Assembly: GCA_900552055.1 (NCBI GenBank) | Contig: URYI01000059.1 | Span: 1 to 10,893, forward strand | Direction of reading: 5' to 3' | Length of the DNA: 10,893 nt | Origin: an uncultured Eubacteriales bacterium | GTDB taxonomy: Bacteria; Bacillota; Clostridia; Christensenellales; QALW01 | Shown: positions 6,700-10,893 of the stretch, piece by piece | How positions within the stretch are numbered: the stretch's first letter is position 1 | How the letters are laid out: each line of letters opens with the position of its first letter | Made by a program: the position numbers and the translations under genes | Notes under the pieces: generated by a model | Database searches by the model: none | What the model was told of the DNA's origin: nothing | What the model saw: the letters and a program-made list of their open reading frames with translations, nothing else

Positions 6700-6965
6700 A
6701 AAATACCGATGGAAAATGGATAGAAAGCCTGGCGCTTTATGATTAGCGTAAGTGTACGAGGTACAGCACAGTTAGAAATAGCTGAATTTATGTCTCTGCT
6801 GTGTTGATTTGATTCCATGTATTCCGGTACGCCGTTTAAGCGCCTTGCCGAGCAGTAAATCAGCATATTTTGGTTTTTGCTCACTTTACCCCTCAGCAAT
6901 TTGCAATTTGCCTGTTTCCAAGGTATACGAGGGATGTGAAACTCTGCGCCGATAGAGTATAACAA
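6700..6965. repeat. Possible dispersed intergenic repeat
   Basis: This block differs in base composition from its AT-rich flanks and contains an inverted pair GGCGCTT (6731-6737) / AAGCGCC (6838-6844) about 100 bases apart. It is long and open in one minus-strand frame, yet the product resembles no protein family. The short peptides it would give in several frames on both strands look familiar to me from spurious small proteins in gut Firmicutes. That pattern is expected of a conserved non-coding repeat, but it is an impression from memory, not a search. No terminal inverted repeats or target-site duplications are visible. Confidence 0.3.
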
Positions 6966-7089
6966 AGAAAATTTCCGGCTGCTGCAATTTATTCCGTATG
7001 CATCATACTATATTAAGTTTTTAAATAATTATCCATTGAATATTTCTGGGATTTTGTTATCTGTATTAAATAAAAGGGTGGGTTCTGCC

Positions 7090-8871
7090 GTGAAATTAAT
7101 AAAAAAAATTATATTTATGTTCAGTTTTTCATGGAAAATAAGCAAAAGAGCTTTTGCGGGCGCCAGTATCCGCCTGGTGCTGGATACGGCCGAGCCGTTT
7201 ATTTATATTATATTTCCTGCTTTAATTATAGACGAATTGACAATAGGCAGGGAATGGAATACGGTTCTGTTCTATATATGTTTGTTCATCGCCTGTATTG
7301 CATTGCTGAGAGGCCTGAGAGCATTATTTAATGTATTTGTAAATATGTCTGTTAACAGAAGCGATGTAAAAAATGCTTTATTTTATATGCGCAGCTTTTT
7401 AGAACTAGACTATGAAAAACAGGAGGATGAAAAAATACGTGATATTCAGAATTATGTTTCGTCCAAAGTGCATGTAAATGATTTTATTCTAATAATATTT
7501 GGTTTTTTGACAAGCTTTTTAAAGCTGGCTGGCTTTTCTTATATTATAGCAATGCTTCATCCGGCGGTTCTGCTGCTGCTATTTGGTCTGGTTGTCATAC
7601 GGTATTTTCTTAATAAAAAGCTGCAGAAAAATGATTACGGTTTTCAGCCGGTTATGACGCAGTATACAAGAATATTTGATTATCTGTTTGACGCCATGAC
7701 TAATTTTGCCAACGCCAAGGAAGTAAGAGTAAATAAAGCTAACGATATACTCACCAATAAGTTTAATTTATCATTATCTCAATTCAGTTCAAGTTATAAA
7801 ACATTTCTGTCAAAGCAGATGAAGCTTAATATTATAAGCAAGACGATAGATTTTGTTCAAATGCTTTTTTCTTACGGCTATGTCGCTTGGCTGGCCGTCT
7901 TAAGCAGGATAACAGTAGGCGAATTCAGTTTATATATCAATGCTGTATATAATCTTTCCAACTCTTTTAATGAGCTTGCCGCAAGATGCGTAGAATTTAA
8001 ATACCTGTCAAAATATATAGATGATTATTATAAATATAAAGAAATAACGCGCTCTTTAAGCGTTGAAAATGAAATTTATGATTTGCCGGAGGAGAACGCC
8101 GAACTGCCCATGTTTGAGTTTGACCATGTATCCTTTACCTATCCCAATACTGAGAAGGCAGTTCTGAAGGATATTTCTATTAAAATATATAAAGGCCAGA
8201 AGCTTTCGGTAGTAGGCTTTAACGGAGCGGGGAAAACCACGTTTATTAAACTGCTTTGCAAGCTTTACCGTCCTACTTTGGGAATGATAAAATATTATGG
8301 GGTGGATATTTCTGTTATAAAGCGGGAGCAGTATCTAAAAGCGCTGGCGGTTGTTTTTCAGGATTATAAGCTGTTTTCATTTTCCTTTCTGGACAATATA
8401 GTGTTGAATCAGGATCTTGACAAAGATAAACTAAACAGGGCCATTAGAAACGCCGGCCTGGAATCCAAGCTGGCAGCGCTGCCTAAGGGCCTGCAAACCA
8501 ACATTTATAAGGATTTTGATGAGGAGGGCATTGAATTTTCAGGAGGCGAGGGGCAGAAGCTGGTAATTGCCAGAGCGTACTATAAAGACGCTGATTTGGT
8601 TATTCTGGACGAACCTACGGCGGCGCTGGACGCCTTGGCCGAAAATGAAATATATACTAAGTTTAATGATATTATATCGGATAAGACGGCGATTTTCATT
8701 TCACATCGCCTTGCTTCTACGCGCTTCTGCGATGAAATAGCGGTTTTTCAGGAAGGAAGAATTGTCGAATATGGCAGCCATGACGTGCTTATGGAACGCA
8801 ATGGGGTTTATGCAGATATGTTTAATAAGCAGGCTCAGTATTATAATGCTGAGGAGGAGGGCGTATTATGA
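7090..8871 (+). CDS. ABC transporter half-transporter (TMD-NBD fusion), peptide-export type, intact
   Basis: A 593-residue protein with an N-terminal transmembrane domain (about residues 1-325) and a C-terminal ATPase (about 345-590). The ATPase has Walker A GFNGAGKTT (K382), Q-loop VVFQDYKLF, signature FSGGEGQK (S484), Walker B LVILDE (D507, E508), D-loop AALD and H-loop ISHR (H539), so it should be active. There is no N-terminal C39 peptidase domain. I chose GTG 7090, preceded by AAGGGTGGG with 7 bases spacing; the upstream in-frame TTG at 7036 lacks a ribosome binding site. The following half-transporter starts in the ATGA overlap at 8868, behind GAGGAGGAGG, so the two were made to be co-translated and to pair as a heterodimer. 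A subtilase fragment follows. This set suggests export of a ribosomally made peptide; the substrate is unknown. Because the partner is broken, this subunit may now be orphaned. Confidence 0.92.
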   Translation: MKLIKKIIFMFSFSWKISKRAFAGASIRLVLDTAEPFIYIIFPALIIDELTIGREWNTVLFYICLFIACIALLRGLRALFNVFVNMSVNRSDVKNALFYMRSFLELDYEKQEDEKIRDIQNYVSSKVHVNDFILIIFGFLTSFLKLAGFSYIIAMLHPAVLLLLFGLVVIRYFLNKKLQKNDYGFQPVMTQYTRIFDYLFDAMTNFANAKEVRVNKANDILTNKFNLSLSQFSSSYKTFLSKQMKLNIISKTIDFVQMLFSYGYVAWLAVLSRITVGEFSLYINAVYNLSNSFNELAARCVEFKYLSKYIDDYYKYKEITRSLSVENEIYDLPEENAELPMFEFDHVSFTYPNTEKAVLKDISIKIYKGQKLSVVGFNGAGKTTFIKLLCKLYRPTLGMIKYYGVDISVIKREQYLKALAVVFQDYKLFSFSFLDNIVLNQDLDKDKLNRAIRNAGLESKLAALPKGLQTNIYKDFDEEGIEFSGGEGQKLVIARAYYKDADLVILDEPTAALDALAENEIYTKFNDIISDKTAIFISHRLASTRFCDEIAVFQEGRIVEYGSHDVLMERNGVYADMFNKQAQYYNAEEEGVL

Positions 8872-10646
8872 GCAAGAAGAAAAAAGGTCTTTGGGCCAAC
8901 TGTGCGTTTCTGCTTAAATTTGCATATCGGACCAACAGGACTATATTTTATATAAAAATACCGCAGATAGCGCTGAACGCGGCAACGCCGTTTATACCCA
9001 TAATTTTTGTGAGGCTGATATTGAATGAGATAACTTTAGGCGGCGACTGGCAAAAAGTATTTTTTTATACCGTAATGCTTGCTCTGTCCAACTTTATTGC
9101 CGGAATATTAAGCTCTGTACTGGATGCGCTTGCGCTTAATCAGATGGATATAACGGTCAGAAAGATAAGGAACAGTTTAGGCCAAATAATAATGAACATG
9201 CCTTACAGCGATGCCGAGCAGCCTCAGATCCGCGATTTTATGCAGCGCGCTCAGGACGGTACAAACTTTTCCAAGATTCTGGATCAGATTTCGACCATTA
9301 TTTCTTCAGTCCTGACCGCAGCCGGCCTGGCTGCAGTTATAATTACCATTCAGCCTTTAATATTTATATTTATAGCTTTAGTAGTGGCATGCCGTATGCT
9401 GGCTGACAGGCTTAATCTTAAAACCTGGGACAAGTGGAGGCCGAGATACGCACCCATTATGCGTAAGTCACATTATTGTATTAATATAATGAAAAGTGTA
9501 GAATTTAGCAAAGAAATAAAAATAAACAGTCTGCAGAACTGGATTTTTAGCAAAGCAGACGATAATATAGAGATATATCTTGAAACGTCAACGTAGCATA
9601 ATAAAGAAATACGGCGCAACGGTATTTTCTCTACTGTAGCAAATATCCTTCAAGAGGGCGCGGTTTATTTAATCCTGGCTTATCAGGTGATATTTAACGG
9701 GCTGCCCATAGGGGATTTTTCCATGTATTCTACGTCGGTATCTACCTTTTCCAACTGCATAAGTTCTATTGTTTGGGCGGCTGCGGAAATAATGCAAATT
9801 GGTTTGTTTGCAGGCGATTTCAGGTACTGTATAGAAATAGCTGATAAATCAAAGAAGCCGGACGGCGGTGTGATTCCGCAAAGGGATTACAGGCATGTAA
9901 AACTTGAGTTTGACCATGTTTATTTTAAATATCCCAATACCGACAGATATATATTGAAGAATATTACCTTTGCGCTTCATGAAGGCGAATCCCTTTCACT
10001 TGTAGGCGTCAATGGAGCAGGCAAAACAACCATCGTAAAACTTATCTGCCGGCTGTATGAGCCGACGGAAGGGGCTATATTGTTAAATGGCGTGAATATA
10101 AACAGCTATTCATATAATGAATATATAGACTTGATAGGCGCGGTATTTCAGGATTTTAGACTATTCAGCTTTTCTGTTAAGGAAAACATTTCTTTTAACG
10201 AAAATCCTGACGATGAGGAGATTTTGGAATGTTTGAGACGCAGCGGGCTTGGAGAAAAAATTGATTCCCTGCCTAAAGGTATACATACAAACATAAATAA
10301 AGAGTTTGACAGCAATGGTATTGAATTTTCAGGAGGCGAAGGGCAGAAGCTGGCTATAGCGCGTTTAATTTACAAGGATGCTCTGATAGACATTTTGGAT
10401 GAACCTACTTCCGCTCTCGACCCTATTGCAGAAGCTGAAATTTACACAAAATTTCATGATATAACAAAGGGAAAGATGACAATATATATTTCACACAGGC
10501 TGTCCAGCTGTCAATTCTGTGATAAAATTGCGGTTTTGGATAATGGCGAGATAGTTCAATACGGTAATCATAAAGAATTAATTTCTAAGGAAGGCCTGTA
10601 TTCTCAAATGTGGAAGATGCAAGCGCAATATTATGTGGAGGTCTGA
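8868..10646 (+). pseudogene. Second ABC half-transporter, broken in the membrane domain by a frameshift pair
   Basis: The ancestor would be a TMD-NBD protein of about 592 residues, the heterodimer partner of the preceding gene. The frame from ATG 8868 stops at TAG 9594-9596, after about 242 residues of membrane domain. The same frame resumes with clear homology from about 9630. Between about 9589 and 9632 the expected protein (QRSIIKKYGATVFS) is in another frame, so the text reads through only if the frame shifts by one and then back. The ATPase half has Walker A GVNGAGKTT, Q-loop VFQDFRLF, signature FSGGEGQK, D-loop SALD and ISHR. Its Walker B strand reads LIDILDE, with Asp (codon 10389-10391) where the partner has Val. 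The C-terminus QAQYYVEV matches the partner's QAQYYN. Two nearby frameshifts could be sequencing error, but the Walker B change and the decayed next gene favour real decay. A separate ATG at 9687 is internal and has no ribosome binding site. Confidence 0.82.
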
Positions 10647-10650
10647 AATA

Positions 10651-10893
10651 ATGAAAGTTGTTATTGTGGACAGCGGGGTAAATAAGACGCATCCAATTTT
10701 TAAAAACACCAATACCAATATATGTTCTATGCAGTATCAGGATGGATATATTATAAATGCCGCTTTATTTTCAATGAGTAAGGCGGCAATCTTTCTTTTT
10801 AATAAAGGAATGCATAGTTTAATCAGATACAGCAGTTGTTAAATTTATAAATGCACGGAGTTTATGCTGCTGAATATTTTGTTGCGGCTGGGG
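10651..10893 (+). pseudogene. Degraded subtilisin-like (S8) serine protease, start only, runs to window edge
   Basis: The start is excellent: GGAGGT at 10637-10642, 8 bases before ATG 10651, and 4 bases after the transporter stop. The protein opens MKVVIVDSGVNKTHPIFKN, the beta-strand and D-S/T-G motif carrying the catalytic Asp of subtilases. A family member should reach a GHGT motif (catalytic His) soon after; instead the frame reads SMSKAAIF and stops at 10840-10842 after 63 residues. Further subtilase-like text appears in other frames: SDTAVVKFINARSL in the frame starting at 10823, then YAAEYFVAAG in the frame starting at 10863. This indicates at least two more frame changes and loss of the His motif. 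In peptide-export loci such proteases usually cut leader peptides. Subtilase identity rests on the N-terminus and the scattered fragments; the rest lies beyond the window. Confidence 0.65.

Larger units (their letters stand above)
6467..7089. other. Long non-coding stretch between the DUF4846 gene and the ABC locus
   Basis: These 623 bases hold no reading frame with both a ribosome binding site and a recognisable product. The first part (6467-6700) is very AT-rich apart from a nested inverted repeat at 6494-6550. The middle block (about 6700-6965) is less AT-rich and may be a dispersed intergenic repeat. The last part (6970-7075) is AT-rich again and should carry the promoter of the ABC genes, but no -35/-10 pair is good enough to call. 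No tRNA or riboswitch is recognisable. Confidence 0.7.

Noticed and set aside
6739-6807. Possible 22-residue precursor peptide upstream of the ABC transporter
   Set aside because: The ATG has no ribosome binding site, and the peptide has no leader/core pattern or Cys/Ser/Thr-rich core; it falls in the putative repeat block.
6639-6965. Minus-strand open frame of 108 codons in the long spacer
   Set aside because: I see no convincing RBS and no family resemblance, and similar meaningless peptides appear in other frames of the same block, so a non-coding repeat is more likely.
7036-7089. Upstream TTG start for the first ABC transporter
   Set aside because: No ribosome binding site precedes it, whereas GTG 7090 has AAGGGTGGG at proper spacing and begins with a typical KLIKK cytoplasmic end.
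9687-10646. Separate ATP-binding protein gene starting at ATG 9687
   Set aside because: There is no RBS, and the sequence before 9687 is homologous membrane-domain text in the same frame, so it is the rear part of the broken half-transporter.
10633-10650. ATG 10633 as the start of the subtilase fragment
   Set aside because: The GGAGGT ribosome binding site lies between it and ATG 10651, and the family N-terminus begins at MKVVIVDSG.

Overview
The window looks like chromosome of a spore-lineage Firmicute, most likely class Clostridia. The reasons are a YaaL (DUF2508) gene followed by a BofA-like gene, strong AGGAGG-type ribosome binding sites, a consensus sigma-A promoter, use of TTG and GTG starts, and protein families (DUF4846, and a secreted peptidoglycan-binding protein with an HADVEP/HFCIHF domain) that I associate with gut Clostridia. 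No species call is justified from the sequence alone.

Layout. (1) 1-3998, plus strand: end of an alpha-glucan operon. A glycogen phosphorylase cut by the left edge overlaps a GH13 alpha-amylase-type hydrolase by 22 bases. Together they would turn glycogen or maltodextrin into glucose-1-phosphate and short sugars. (2) 3981-4435, minus strand: yaaL followed by an unusually short bofA-like gene, convergent with the amylase and overlapping its 3' end. (3) 4436-6466, plus strand: two envelope proteins. The first is secreted, with a signal peptide, peptidoglycan-binding domain, Thr-Pro/Lys-Pro linker and a His/Cys-rich C-terminal domain; it has a near-consensus promoter and a clear intrinsic terminator. 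The second is a membrane-anchored DUF4846 protein whose conserved Cys/His pattern resembles a papain-like or NlpC/P60-like enzyme. (4) 6467-7089: about 620 bases without a convincing gene, holding a nested inverted repeat and a block that may be a dispersed intergenic repeat. (5) 7090-10893, plus strand: a peptide-export type locus. It has one intact TMD-NBD ABC half-transporter, a second half-transporter broken by an apparent pair of compensating frameshifts, and the degraded start of a subtilisin-like (S8) protease running to the right edge.

How the genes work together. The first block is central carbon storage metabolism. The middle block is sporulation-associated and cell-wall-associated. 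The last block resembles the transporter-plus-subtilase part of a modified-peptide (RiPP or bacteriocin) locus, but two of its three visible genes carry lesions, so it appears to be decaying. No precursor peptide or modification enzyme is visible in the window. The most unusual points are the short bofA, the uncharacterised catalytic-looking domains of the two envelope proteins, and the decay of the export locus.
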